From Pisaster brevispinus (taxonomy: Eukaryota; Echinodermata; Asteroidea; Forcipulatida; Asteriidae): a stretch of 64,000 bases of DNA. The stretch lies in the NCBI GenBank assembly GCA_023634235.1, contig JAMKCF010000039.1:248001-312000 (forward strand). The letters are read 5' to 3'. Shown here piece by piece: positions 28,537 to 42,156 of the stretch. A program made the translations under genes and the position numbers. The notes under the pieces were generated by a model, which saw only the letters and a program-made list of their open reading frames with translations, was not told the DNA's origin and made no database searches. Positions within the stretch are counted from its first letter, which is position 1, and every line of letters starts with the position of its first letter.

Positions 28537-31500
28537 TCGAATTTGAAGACCGCAACGATTTTATTCCATGAATTATTGAGGTTTTTTGGGCAACAAATAT
28601 GGCGTCACTTTTTGGTAGAAAGCTCCTAATTGCCCAGGTTTTGGGATTTGGCCATGTCCCCACACAGAAAAGGTCTTCAGGGAAGTCTAGTTTAGAGTGC
28701 TGCACCGTCAGATCGCACTTTTATTTTCGACCCCAAAATTCAAAATGGCGACAGGGTACTACCTGTCAATTTTTCCAAAAATTCGACCCCCGGTAACTTG
28801 CCGATTTTTGGCGATCACTTTTTGCGAACACCTCCGCCGATGGTGCTGGTTCGAATTTGAAGACCGCAACGATTTTATTCCATGAATTATTGAGGTTTTT
28901 GGGGCAACAAAGATGGCGTCACTTTTTGGTAGAAAGCTCCTAATTGCCCAGGTTTTGGGATTTGGCCATGTCCCCACACAGAAAAGGTCTTCAGGGAAGT
29001 CTAGTCTAGAGTGCTGCACCGTCAGATCGCACTTTTATTTTCGACCCCAAAATTCAAAACTGCGACAGGGTACTACCTGTCAATTATTCCAAAAATTCGA
29101 CCCCGGTAACTTGCCGATTTTTGGCGATCACTTTTTGCGAACACCTCCGCCGATGGTGCTGGTTCGAATTTGAAGACCGCAACGATTTTATTCCATGAAT
29201 TATTGAGGTTTTTGGGGCAACAAAGATGGCGTCACTTTTTGGTAGAAAGCTCCTAATTGCCCAGGTTTTGGGATTTGGCCATGTCCCCACACAGAAAAGG
29301 TCTTCAGGGAAGTCTAGTCTAGAGTGCTGCACCGTCAGATCGCACTTTTATTTTCGACCCCAAAATTCAAAACTGCGACAGGGTACTACCTGTCAATTAT
29401 ACCAAAAATTCGACCCCCGGTAACATGCCGATTTTTGGCGATCACTTTTTGCGGACACCTCCGCCGATGGTGCTGGTTCGAATTTAAAGACCGCAACGAT
29501 TTTATTCCATGAATTATTGAGGTTTTTTGGGCAACAAAGATGGCGTCACTTTTTGGTAGAAAGCTCTTAATTGCCCAGGTTTTGGGATTTGGCCATGTCC
29601 CCACACAGAAAATGTCTTCAGGGAAGTCTAGTCTAGAGTGCTGCACCGTCAGATCGCACTTTTATTTTCTACCCCTAAATTCAAAATAGCGACAGGGTAC
29701 TACCTGTCAATTATTCCACAAATTCGACCCCCGGTAACATGCCGATTTTTGGCGATCATTTTTTGCGGACACCTCCGCCGATGGTGCTGGTTCGAATTTG
29801 AAGACCGCAACGATTTTATTCCATGTATTAATGCGGTTTTTTGGGCAACAAAGATGGCGTCACTTTTTCGTAGAAAGCTCCTAATTGCCCAGGTTTTGGG
29901 ATTTGGCCATGTCCCCACACAGAAAAGGTCTTCAGGGAAGTCTAGTCTAGAGTGCTGCACCGTCAGATCGCACTTTTATTTTCGACCCCAAAATTCAAAA
30001 CTGCGACAGGGTACTACCTGTCAATTATACCAAAAATTCGACCCCCGGTAACATGCCGATTTTTGGCGATCACTTTTTGCGGACACCTCCGCCGATGGTG
30101 CTGGTTCGAATTTGAAGACCGCAACGATTTTATTCCATGAATTATTGAGGTTTTTGAGGCAAGAAATATGGCGTCACTTTTTGCTAGAAAGCTCCTAATT
30201 GCCCAGGTTTTGGGATTTGGCCATGTCCCCACACAGAAAAGGTCTTCAGGGAAGTCTAGACTAGAGTGCTGCACCGTCAAATCGCACTTTTATTTTCGAC
30301 CCCAAAATTCAAAATGGCGACAGGGTACTACCTGTCAATTATTCCACAAATTCGACCCCCGGTAACATGCCGATTTTTGGCGATCACTTTTTTCGGACAC
30401 CTCCGCCGATGGTGCTGATTCGAATTTGAAGACCGCAACGATTTTATTCCTTGAATTATTGAGGTTTTTTGGTCAACAAAGATGGCGTCACTTTTTGGTA
30501 GAAAGCTCCTAATTGCCCAGGTTTTGGGATTTGGCCATGTCCCCACACAGAAAAGGTCTTCAGGGAAGTCTAGTCTAGAGTGCTGCACCGTCAGATCGCA
30601 CTTTTATTTTCGACCCCAAAATTCAAAACTGCGACAGGGTACTACCTGTCAATTATACCAAAAATTCGACCCCCGGTAACATGCCGATTTTTGGCGATCA
30701 TTTTTTGCGGACACCTCCGCCGATGGTGCTGGTTCGAATTTGAAGACCGCAACGATTTTATTCCATGAATTATTGAGGTTTTTTGGGCAACAAAGATGGC
30801 GTCACTTTTTGGTAGAAAGCTCCTAATTGCCCAGGTTTTGGGATTTGGCCATGTCCCCACACAGAAAAGGTCTTCAGGGAAGTCTAGTCTAGAGTGCTGC
30901 ACCGTCAGATCGCACTTTTATTTTCGACCCCAAAATTCAAAACTGCGACAGGGTACTACCTGTCAATTATACCAAAAATTCGACCCCCGGTAACATGCCG
31001 ATTTTTGGCGATCACTTTTTGCGGACACCTCCGCCGATGGTGCTGGTTCGAATTTGAAGACCGCAACGATTTTATTCCATGAATTATTGAGGTTTTTTGG
31101 GCAAAAAAGATGGCGTCACTTTTTGGTAGAAAGCTCCTAATTGCCCAGGTTTTGGGATTTGGCCATGTCCCCACACAGAAAAGGTCTTCAGGGAAGTCTA
31201 GTCTAGAGTGCTGCACCGTCAGATCGCACTTTTATTTTCGACCCCAAAACTGAAAACTGCGACAGGGTACTACCTGTCAATTATTCCAAAAATTCGACCC
31301 CCGGTAACATGCCGATTTTTGGCGATCACTTTTTGCGGACACCTCCGCCAATGGTGCTGGTTCGAATTTAAAGACCGCAACGATTTTATTCCATGAATTA
31401 TTGAGGTTTTTTCGGCAACAAAGATGGCGTCACTTTTTGGTAGAAAGCTCCTAATTGCCCAGGTTTTGGGATTTGGCAATGTCCCCACACAGAAAAGGTC

Positions 31501-32239
31501 TTCAGGGAAATCTAGTCTAGAGTGCTGCACCGTCAGATCGCACTTTTATTTTCGACCCCCAAAATCAAAATGGCGACAGGGTACTACCTGTCAATTATTC
31601 CAAAAATTCGACCCCCGGTAACATGCCGATTTTTGGCGATGACTTTTTGCGGACACCTCCGCCGATGGTGCTGGTTCGAATTTGAAGACCGCAACGATTT
31701 TATTCCATGAATTATTGAGGTTTTTTGGTCAACAAAGATGGCGTCACTTTTTGGTAGAAAGCTCCTAATTGCCCAGGTTTTGGGATTTGGCCATGTCCCC
31801 ACACAGAAAAGGTCTTCAGGGAAGTCTAGTCTAGAGTGCTGAACCGTCAGATCGCACTTTTATTTTCGACCCCAAAATTCAAAATAGCGACAGGGTACTT
31901 GTCAATTATTCCAGGATTCGACCCCCGGTAACATGCCGATCTTTGGCGATCACTTTTTGCGGACACCTCCGCCGATGGTGCTGGTTCGAATTTGAAGACC
32001 GCAACGATTTTATTCCATGAATTATTGAGGTTTTTTGAGCAACAAAGATGGCGTCACTTTTTCGTAGAAAGCTCCTAATTGCCCAGGTTTTGGGATTTGG
32101 CCATGTCCCCACACAGAAAAGGTCTTCAGGGAAGTCTAGTCTAGAGTGCTGCACCGTCAGATCGCACTTTTATTTTCGACCCCAAAATTCAAAACTGCGA
32201 CAGGGTACTACCTGTCAATTATTCCAAAAATTCGACCCC

Positions 32240-33892
32240 CGGTAACATGCCGATTTTTGGCGATCACTTTTTGCGAACACCTCCGCCGATGGTGCTGGTT
32301 CGAATTTGAAGACCGCAACGATTTTATTCCGTGAATTATTGAGGTTTTTTGTGCAAAAAAGATGGCGTCACTTTTTGGTAGAAAGCTCCTAATTGCCCAG
32401 GTTTTGGGATTTGGCCATGTCCCCACACTGAAAAGGTCTTCAGGGAAGTCTAGTCTAGAGTGCTGCACCGTCAGATCGCACTTTTATTTTCGACCCCAAA
32501 GATCAAAATGGCGACAAGGTACTACCTGTCAATTATTCCAAAAATTCGACCCCCGGTAACTTGCCGATTTTTGGCGATCACTTTTTGCGAACACCTCCGC
32601 CGATGGTGCTGGTTCGAATTTGAAGACCGCAACGATTTTATTCGATGAATTATTGAGGTTTTTGGGGCAAAAAAGATGGCGTCACTTTTTGGTAGAAAGC
32701 TCCTAATTGCCCAGGTTTTGGGATTTGGCCATGTCCCCACACAGAAAAGGTCTTCAGGGAAGTCTAGTCTAGAGTGCTGCACCGTCAGATCGCACTTTTA
32801 TTTTCGACCCTAAAATTCAAAATGGCGACAGGGTACTACCTGTCAATTATTCCAAAAATTCGACCCCCGGTAACTTGCCGATTTTTGGCGATCACTTTTT
32901 GCGAACACCTCCGCCGATGGTGCTGGTTCGAATTTGAAGACCGCAACGATTTTATTCCATGAATTATTGAGTTTTTTTGGTCAACAAAGATGGCGTCACT
33001 TTTTGGTAGAAAGCTCCTAATTGCCCAGGTTTTGGGATTTGGCCATGTCCCCACACAGAAAAGGTCTTCAGGGAAGTCTGGTCTAGAGTGCTGCACCGTC
33101 AAATCGCACTTTTATTTTCGACCCCTAAATTCAAAATGTCGACAGGGTACTACCTGTCAATTATTCCAAAAATTCGACCCCCGGTAACATGCCGATTTTT
33201 GGCGATCACTTTTTGCGAACACCTCCGCCGATGGTGCTGGTTCGAATTTGAAGACCGCAACGATTTTATTCCATGAATTATTGAGGTTTTTTGTGCAAAA
33301 AAGATGGCGTCACTTTTTGGTAGAAAGCTCCTAATTGCCCAGGTTTTGGGATTTGGCCATGTCCCCACACAGAAAAGGTCTTCAGGGAAGTCTAGTCTAG
33401 AGTGCTGCACCGTCAGATCGCACTTTTATTTTCGACCCCAAAGATCAAAATGGCGACAGGGTACTACCTGTCAATTATTCCAAAAATTCGACCCCCAGTA
33501 ACTTGCCGATTTTTGGCGATCACTTTTTGCGAACACCTCCGCCGATGGTGCTGGTTCGAATTTGAAGACCGCAACGATTTTATTCGATGAATTATTGAGG
33601 TTTTTGGGGCAAAAAAGATGGCGTCACTTTTTGGTAGAAAGCTCCTAATTGCCCAGGTTTTGGGATTTGGCCATGTCCCCACACAGAAAAGGTCTTCAGG
33701 GAAGTCTAGTCTAGAGTGCTGCACCGTCAGATCGCACTTTTATTTTCGACCCTAAAATTCAAAATGGCGACAGGGTACTACCTGTCAATTATTCCAAAAA
33801 TTCGACCCCCGGTAACTTGCCGATTTTTGGCGATCACTTTTTGCGAACACCTCCGCCGATGGTGCTGGTTCGAATTTGAAGACCGCAACGAT
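32240..33892 (+). repeat. Three-unit duplication, offset 942 bp
   Basis: Positions about 32240-32950 match 33182-33892 at exactly three unit lengths. Shared variants are TTTTTTGTGCAAAAAAG, CCCCAAAGATCAAAATGG, TTTTATTCGATGAATT and CGACCCTAAAATTC. Confidence 0.8.
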
Positions 33893-36800
33893 TTTATTCG
33901 ATGAATTATTGAGGTTTTTTGGGCAAAAAAGATGGCGTCACTTTTTGGTAGTAAGCTCCTAATTGCCCAGGTTTTGGGATTTGGCCATGTCCCCACACAA
34001 AAAAGGTCTTCAGGGAAGTCTAGTCTAGAGTGCTGCACCGTCAGATCGCACTTTTATTTTCGACCCCAAAAATCAAAATGGCGACAGGGTACTACCTGTC
34101 AATTATTCCAAAAATTCGACCCCCGGTAACATGCCGATTTTTGGCGATCACTTTTTGCGGACACCTCCGCCGATGGTGCTGGTTCGAATTTGAAGACCGC
34201 AACGATTTTATTCCATGAATTATTGAGGTTTTTTGTGCAAAAAAGATGGCGTCACTTTTTGGTAGAAAGCTCCTAATTGCCCAGGTTTTGGGATTTGGCC
34301 ATGTCCCCACACAGAAAAGGTCTTCAGGGAAGTCTAGTCTAGAGTGCTGCACCGTCAGATCGCACTTTTATTTTCGACCCCAAAAATCAAAATGGCGACA
34401 GGGTACTACCTGTCAATTATTCCAAAAATTCGACCCCCGGTAACATGCCGATTTTTGGCGATGACTTTTTGCGGACACCTCCGCCGATGGTGCTGGTTCG
34501 AATTTGAAGACCGCAACGATTTTATTCCATGAATTATTGAGGTTTTTTGGTCAACAAAGATGGCGTCACTTTTTGGTAGAAAGCTCCTAATTGCCCAGGT
34601 TTTGGGATTTGGCCATGTCCCCACACAGAAAAGGTCTTCAGGGAAGTCTAGTCTAGAGTGCTGCACCGTCAGATCGCACTTTTATTTTCGACCCCAAAAT
34701 TCAAAATAGCGACAGGGTACTACCTGTCAATTATTCCAAAAATTCGACCCCCGGTAACATGCCGATCTTTGGCGATCACTTTTTGCGGACACCTCCGCCG
34801 ATGGTGCTGGTTCGAATTTGAAGACCGCAACGATTTTATTCCATGAATTATTGAGTTTTTTGGGTCAACAAAGATGGCGTCACTTTTTCGTAGAAAGCTC
34901 CTAATTGCCCAGGTTTTGGGATTTGGCCATGTCCCCACACAGAAAAGGTCTTCAGGGAAGTCTAGTCTAGAGTGCTGCACCGTCAGATCGCTCTTTTATT
35001 TTCGACCCCAAAATTCAAAACTGTGACAGGGTACTACCTGTCAATTATTCCAAAAATTCGACCCCCGGTAACATGCCGATTTTTGGCGATCACTTTTTGC
35101 GGACACCTCCGCCGATGGTGCTGGTTCGAATTTGAAGACCGCAACGATTTTATTCCATGAATTATTGAGGTTTTGGGCAACCAAGATGGCGAACTTTTTG
35201 GTAGAGAGTTTCTAATTGCCCAGGTTTTGGGATTTGGTCATGTCCCCACACAGAAAAGGTCTTCAGGGAAGTCTAGTCTAGAATGCTGCACCGTCAAATC
35301 GCACTTTTATTTTCGACCCCTAAATTCAAAATGGCGACAGGGTACTACCTGTCAATTATTCCAAAAATTCGACCCTCGGTAACATGCCGATTTTTGGCGA
35401 TCACTTTTTGCGAACACCTCCGCCGATGGTGCTGGTTCGAATTTGAAGACCGCAACGATTTTATTCCATGAATTATTGAGTTTTTTTGGTCAACAAAGAT
35501 GGCGTCACTTTTTGGTAGAAAGCTCCTAATTGCCCAGGTTTTGGGATTTGGCCATGTCCCCACACAGAAAAGGTCTTCAGGGAAGTCTAGTCTAGAGTGC
35601 TGCACCGTCAGATCGCACTTTTATGTTTGACCCCAAAATTCAAAATGGCGACAGGGTACTACCTGTCAATTATTCCAAAAATTCGACCCCCGGTAACTTG
35701 CCGATTTTTGGTGATCACTTTTTGCGAACACCTCCGCCGATGGTGCTGGTTCGAATTTGAAGACCGCAACGATTTTATTCCATGAATTATTGAGGTTTTT
35801 GGGGCAACAAAGATGGCGTCACTTGTTGGTAGAAAGCTCCTAATTGCCCAGGTTTTGGGATTTGGCCATGTCCCCACACAGAAAAGGTCTTCAGGGAAGT
35901 CTAGTCTAGAGTGCTGCATCGTCAGATCGCACTTTTATTTTCGACCCCAAAATTCAAAACTGCGACAGGGTACTACCTGTCAATTATTCCAAAAATTCGA
36001 CCCCCGGTAACATGCCGATTTTTGGCGATGACTTTTTGCGGACACCTCCGCCGATGGTGCTGGTTCGAATTTGAAGACCGCAACGATTTTATTCCATGAA
36101 TTATTGAGGTTTTTGGGTAAACAAAGATGGCGTCACTTTTTGGTAGAAAGCTCCTAATTGCCAAGGTTTTGGGATTTGGCCATGTCCCCTCACAGAAAAG
36201 GTCTTCAGGGAAGTCTAGTCTAGAGTGCTGCACCGTCAAATCGCACTTTTATTTTCGACCCCAAAATTCAAAACTGCGACAGGGTACTACCTGTCAATTA
36301 TTCCAAAAATTCGACCCCCGGTAACATGCCGATTTTTGGCGATCACTTTTTGCGGACACCTCCGCCGATGGTGCTGGTTCGAATTTAAAGACCGCAACGA
36401 TTTTATTCCATGAATTATTGAAGTTTTTTGGGCAACAAAGATGGCGTCACTTTTTGGTAGTAAGCTCCAAATTGCCCAGGTTTTGGGATTTGGCCATGTC
36501 CCCACACAGAAAAGGTCTTCAGTGAAGTTTAGTCTAGAGTGCTGCACCGTCAAATCGCACTTTTATTTTCGACCCCTAAATTCAAAATGGCGACAGGGTA
36601 CTACCTGTCAATTATTCCAAAAATTCGACCCCCGGTAACATGCCGATTTTTGGCGATCACTTTTTGCGGACACCTCCGCCGATGGTGCTGGTTCGAATTT
36701 GAAGACCGCAACGATTTTATTCCATGAATTATTGAGGTTTTTTGGGCAACAAATATGGCGTCACTTTTTGGTAGAAAGCTCCTAATTGCCAAGGTTTTGG

Positions 36801-37649
36801 GATTTGGCCATGTCCCCACACAGAAAAGGTCTTCAGGGAAGTCTAGTCTAGAGTGCTGCACCGTCAGATCGCACTTTTATTTTCGACCCCAAAAATCAAA
36901 ATGGCGACAGGGTACTACCTGTCAATTATTCCAAAAATTCGACCCCCGGTAACATGCCGATTTTTGGCGATCACTTTTTGCGGACACCTCCGCCGATGGT
37001 GCTGGTTCGAATTTGAAGACCGCAACGATTTTATTCCATGAATTATTGAGGTTTTTTGGGCAACAAAGATGGCGTCACTTTTTGGTAGAAAGCTCCTAAT
37101 TGCCAAGGTTTTGGGATTTGGCCATGTCCCCACACAGAAAAGGTCTTCAGGGAAGTCTAGTCTAGAGTGCTGCACCGTCAAATCGCACTTTTATTTTCGA
37201 CCCCAAAAATCAAAATGGCGACAGGGTACTACCTGTCAATTATTCCAAAAATTCGACCCCGGTAACATGCCGATTTTTGGCGATCACTTTTTGCGGACAC
37301 CTCCGCCGATGGTGCTGGTTCGAATTTGAAGACCGCAACGATTTTATTCCATGAATTATTGAGGTTTTTTGGGCAACAAAGATGGCGTCACTTTTTGGTA
37401 GAAAGCTCCTAATTGCCCAGGTTTTGGGATTTGGCCATGTCCCCACACAGAAAAGGTCTTCAGGGAAGTCTGGTCTAGAATGCTGCACCGTCAAATCGCA
37501 CTTTTATTTTCGACCCCAAAATTCAAAATATTCCAAAAATTCGACCCCCGGTAACATGCCGATTTTTGGCGATCACTTTTTGCGGACACCACCGCCGATG
37601 GTGCTGGTTGGAATTTGAAGACCGCAACGATTTTATTCCATGAATTATT

Positions 37650-40600
37650 GAGGTTTTTTGGGCAACAAAGATGGCGTCACTTTTTGTTAGAAAGCTCCTA
37701 ATTGCCCAGGTTTTGGGATTTGGCCATGTCCCCTAACAGAAAAGGTCTTCAGAAAAGTCTGGTCTAGAATGCTGCACCGTCAAATCGCACTTTTATTTTC
37801 GACCCCTAAATTCAAAATGGCGACAGGGTACTACCTGTCAATTATTCCAAAAATTCGACCCCCGGTAACATGCCGATTTTTGGCGATCACTTTTTGCGGA
37901 CACCTCCGCCGATGGTGGTGGTTCGAATTTGAAGACCGCAACGATTTTATTCCATGAATTATTGAGGTTTTGTGGGCAACAAAGATTGCGTCACTTTTTG
38001 GTAGAAAGCTCCTAATTGCCCAGGTTTTGGGATTTGGCCATGTCCCCTAACAAAAAAGGTCTTCAGAAAAGTCTGGTCTAGAGTGCTGCACCGTCAAATC
38101 GCATTTTTATTTTCGACCCCTAAATTCAAAATGGCGACAGGGTACTACCTGTCAATTATTCCAAAAATTCGACCCCCGGTAACATGCCGATTTTTGGCGA
38201 TCACTTTTTGCGGACACCACCGCCGATGGTGCTGGTTGGAATTTGAAGACCGCAACGATTTTATTCCATGAATTATTGAGGTTTTTTGGGCAACAAAGAT
38301 GGCGTCACTTTTTGGTAGAAAGCTCCTAATTGCCCAGGTTTTGGGATTTGGCCATGTCCCCTAACAGAAAAGGTCTTCAGAAAAGTCTGGTCTAGAATGC
38401 TGCACCGTCAAATCGCACTTTTATTTTCGACCCCTAAATTCAAAATGGCGACAGGGTACTACCTGTCAATTATTCCAAAAATTCGACCCCCGGTAACATG
38501 CCGATTTTTGGCGATCACTTTTTGCGGACACCTCCGCCGATGGTGGTGGTTCGAACTTGAAGACCGCAACGATTTTATTCCATGAATTATTGAGGTTTTG
38601 TGGGCAACAAAGATTGCGTCACTTTTTGGTAGAAAGCTCCTAATTGCCCAGGTTTTGGGATTTGGCCATGTCCCCTAACAAAAAAGGTCTTCAGAAAAGT
38701 CTGGTCTAGAGTGCTGCACCGTCAAATCGCATTTTTATTTTCGACCCCTAAATTCAAAATGGCGACAGGGTACTACCTGTCAATTATTCCAAAAATTCGA
38801 CCCCCGGTAACATGCCGATTTTTGGCGATCACTTTTTGCGGACACCTCCGCCGATGGTGCTGGTTCGAATTTGAAGACCGCAACGATTTTATTCCATGAA
38901 TTATTGAGGTTTTTTGGGCAACAAATATGGCGTCACTTTTTGGTAGAAAGCTCCTAATTGCCAAGGTTTTGGGATTTGGCCATGTCCCCACACAGAAAAG
39001 GTCTTCAGGGAAGTCTAGTCTAGAGTGCTGCACCGTCAGATCGCACTTTTATTTTCGACCCCAAAAATCAAAATGGCGACAGGGTACTACCTGTCAATTA
39101 TTCCAAAAATTCGACCCCCGGTAACATGCCGATTTTTGGCGATCACTTTTTGCGGACATCTCCGCCGATGGTGCTGGTTCGAATTTGAAGACCGCAACGA
39201 TTTTATTCCATGAATTATTGAGATTTTTTGGGCAACAAAGATGGCGTCACTTTTTGGTAGAAAGCTCCTAATTGCCCAGGTTTTGGGATTTGGCCATGTC
39301 CCCACACAGAAAAGGTCTTCAGGGAAGTCTGGTCTAGAATGCTGCACCGTCAAATCGCACTTTTATTTTCGACCCCAAAATTCAAAATATTCCAAAAATT
39401 CGACCCCCGGTAACATGCCGATTTTTGGCGATCACTTTTTGCGGACACCTCCGCCGATGGTGCTGGTTCGAATTTGAAGACCGCAACGATTTTATTCCAT
39501 GAATTATTGAGGTTTTTTGGGCAACAAAGATGGCGTCACTTTTTGGTAGAAAGCTCCCTAATTGCCCAGGTTTTGGGATTTGGCCATGTCCCCTAAGAAA
39601 AAAAGTCTTCAGAAAAGTCTGGTCTAGAGTGCTGCACCGTCAAATCGCACTTTTATTTTCGACCCCTAAATTCAAAATGGCGACAGGGTACTACCTGTCA
39701 ATTATTCCAAAAATTCGACCCCCGGTAACATGCCGATTTATGGCGATCACGTTTTGCGGACACCTCCGCCGATGGTGCTGGTTCGAATTTGAAGACCGCA
39801 ACAATTTTATTCCATGAATTATTGAGGTTTTTTGGGCAACAAAGATGGCGTCACTTTTTGGTAGAAAGCTCCTAATTGCCCAGGTTTTGGGATTTGGCCA
39901 TGTCCCCACACAGAAAAGGTCTTCAGGGAAGTCTGGTCTAGAATGCTGCACCGTCAAATCGCACTTTTATTTTCGACCCCAAAATTCAAAATATTCCAAA
40001 AATTCGACCCCCGGTAACATGCCGATTTTTGGCGATCACTTTTTGCGGACACCTCCGCCGATGGTGCTGGTTGGAATTTGAAGACCGCAACGATTTTATT
40101 CCATGAATTATTGAGGTTTTTTGGGCAACAAAGATGGCGTCACTTTTTGGTAGAAAGCTCCTAATTGCCCAGGTTTTGGGATTTGGCCATGTCCCCTAAC
40201 AGAAAAGGTCTTCAGAAAAGTCTGGTCTAGAATGCTGCACCGTCAAATCGCACTTTTATTTTCGACCCCTAAATTCAAAATGGCGACAGGGTACTACCTG
40301 TCAATTATTCCAAAAATTCGACCCCCGGTAACATGCCGATTTTTGGCGATCACTTTTTGCGGACACCTCCGCCGATGGTGCTGGTTCGAATTTGAAGACC
40401 GCAACGATTTTATTCCATGAATTATTGAGGTTTTGTGGGCAACAAAGATTGCGTCACTTTTTGGTAGAAAGCTCCTAATTGCCCAGGTTTTGGGATTTGG
40501 CCATGTCCCCACACAGAAAAGGTCTTCAGGGAAGTCTGGTCTAGAATGCTGCACCGTCAAATCGCACTTTTATTTTCGACCCCAAAATTCAAAATATTCC

Positions 40601-40700
40601 AAAAATTCGACCCCCGGTAACATGCCGATTTTGGGCGATCACTTTTTGCGGACACCTCCGCCGATGGTGCTGGTTCGAATTTGAAGACCGCAACGATTTT
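37650..40700 (+). repeat. Two-unit repeats, offsets 628 and 604 bp
   Basis: Units with CCCCTAACAGAAAAGG and TTCAGAAAAGTC alternate with other variants at a 628-bp period (37769 to 38397, 38083 to 38711). Units lacking the whole dyad, with TTCAAAATATTCC in its place, occur at about 37528, 39388, 39991 and 40594. The last three are 604 bp apart, two units minus the deleted bases. Confidence 0.82.
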
Positions 40701-42074
40701 ATTCCATGAATTATTGAGGTTTTTTGGGCAACAAAGATGGCGTCACTTTTTGGTAGAAAGCTCCCTAATTGCCCAGGTTTTGGGATTTGGCCATGTCCCC
40801 TAACAGAAAAGGTCTTTAGAAAAGTCTGGTCTAGAGTGCTGCATCGTCAAATCGCACTTTTATTTTCGACCCCTAAATTCAAAATGGCGACAGGGTACTA
40901 CCTGTCAATTATTCCAAAAATTCGACCCCCGGTAACATGCCGATTTTTGGCGATCACTTTTTGCGGACACCTCCGCCGATGGTGCTGGTTCGAATTTGAA
41001 GACCGCAACGATTTTATTCCATGAATTATTGAGGTTTTGTGGGCAACAAAGATGGCGTCACTTTTTGGTAGAAAGCTCCTAATTGCCCAGGTTTTGGGAT
41101 TTGGTCATGTCCCCTAAGAAAAAAAGTCTTCAGAAAAGTCTGGTCTAGAGTGCTGCACCGTCAAATCGCACTTTTATTTTCGACCCCTAAATTCAAAATG
41201 GCGACAGGGTACTACCTGTCAATTATTCCAAAAATTCGACCCCGGTAACATGCCGATTTTTGGAAATCACTTTTTGCAGACACCTCCGCCGATGGTGCTG
41301 GTTCGAATTTGAAGACCGCAACGATTTTATTCCATGAATTATTGAGGTTTTTAGGGCAACAAAGATGGCGTCACTTTTTGGTAGAAAGCTCCTAATTGCC
41401 CAGAATTTGGGATTTGGCCATGTCCCCACACAAAAAAGGTCTTCAGGGAAGTCTAGTTTAGAGTGCTGCACCGTCAGATCGCACTTTTATTTTCGACCCC
41501 AAAAATCAAAATGGCGACAGGGTACTACCTGTCGATTATTCCAAAAATTCGACCCCCGGTAACATGCCGATTTTTGGCGATCACTTTTTGCAGACACCTC
41601 CGCCGATGGTGCTGGTTCGAATTTGAAGACTGCAACGATTTTATTCCATGAATTATTGAGGTTTTTGGGGCAACAAAGATGGCGTCACTTTTTGGTAGAA
41701 AGCTCCTAATTGCCCAGGTTTTGGGATTTGGCCATGTCCCCACACAGAAAAGGTCTTCAGGGAAGTCTGGTCTAGAGTGCTGCACCGTCAAATCGCACTT
41801 TTATTTTCGACCCCTAAATTCAAAATGGCGACAGGGTACTACCTGTCAATTATTCCAAAAATTCGACCCCCGGTAACATGCCGATTTTTGGCGATCACTT
41901 TTTGCGGACACCTCCGCCGATGGTGCTGGTTCAAATTTTAAGACCGCAACGATTTTATTCCATGAATTATTGAGGTTTTTTGGGCAACAAAGATGGCGTC
42001 ACTTATGGGTAGAAAGCTCCTAATTGCCAAGGTTTTGGGATTTGGCCATGTCCCCACACAGAAAAGGTCTTCAG

Positions 42075-42156
42075 GGAAATAAAAAGTGCGATTTGACGGT
42101 GCAGCACTCTAGACCAGACGGTCTAGAGTGCTTCACCGTCAAATCGCACTTTTATT
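42075..42156. repeat. Fold-back palindrome inside a satellite unit, copy 1
   Basis: The normal unit is interrupted after TCTTCAGGGAAAT by AAAAAGTGCGATTTGACGG and the following bases, which are the reverse complement of the CACCGTCAAATCGCAC part of the unit. The forward copy of the same segment follows at once. The two arms are over 30 bp with few mismatches and meet at a short centre near CCAGACGG (about 42113-42121). No other part of the array is in reverse orientation. Confidence 0.9.
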
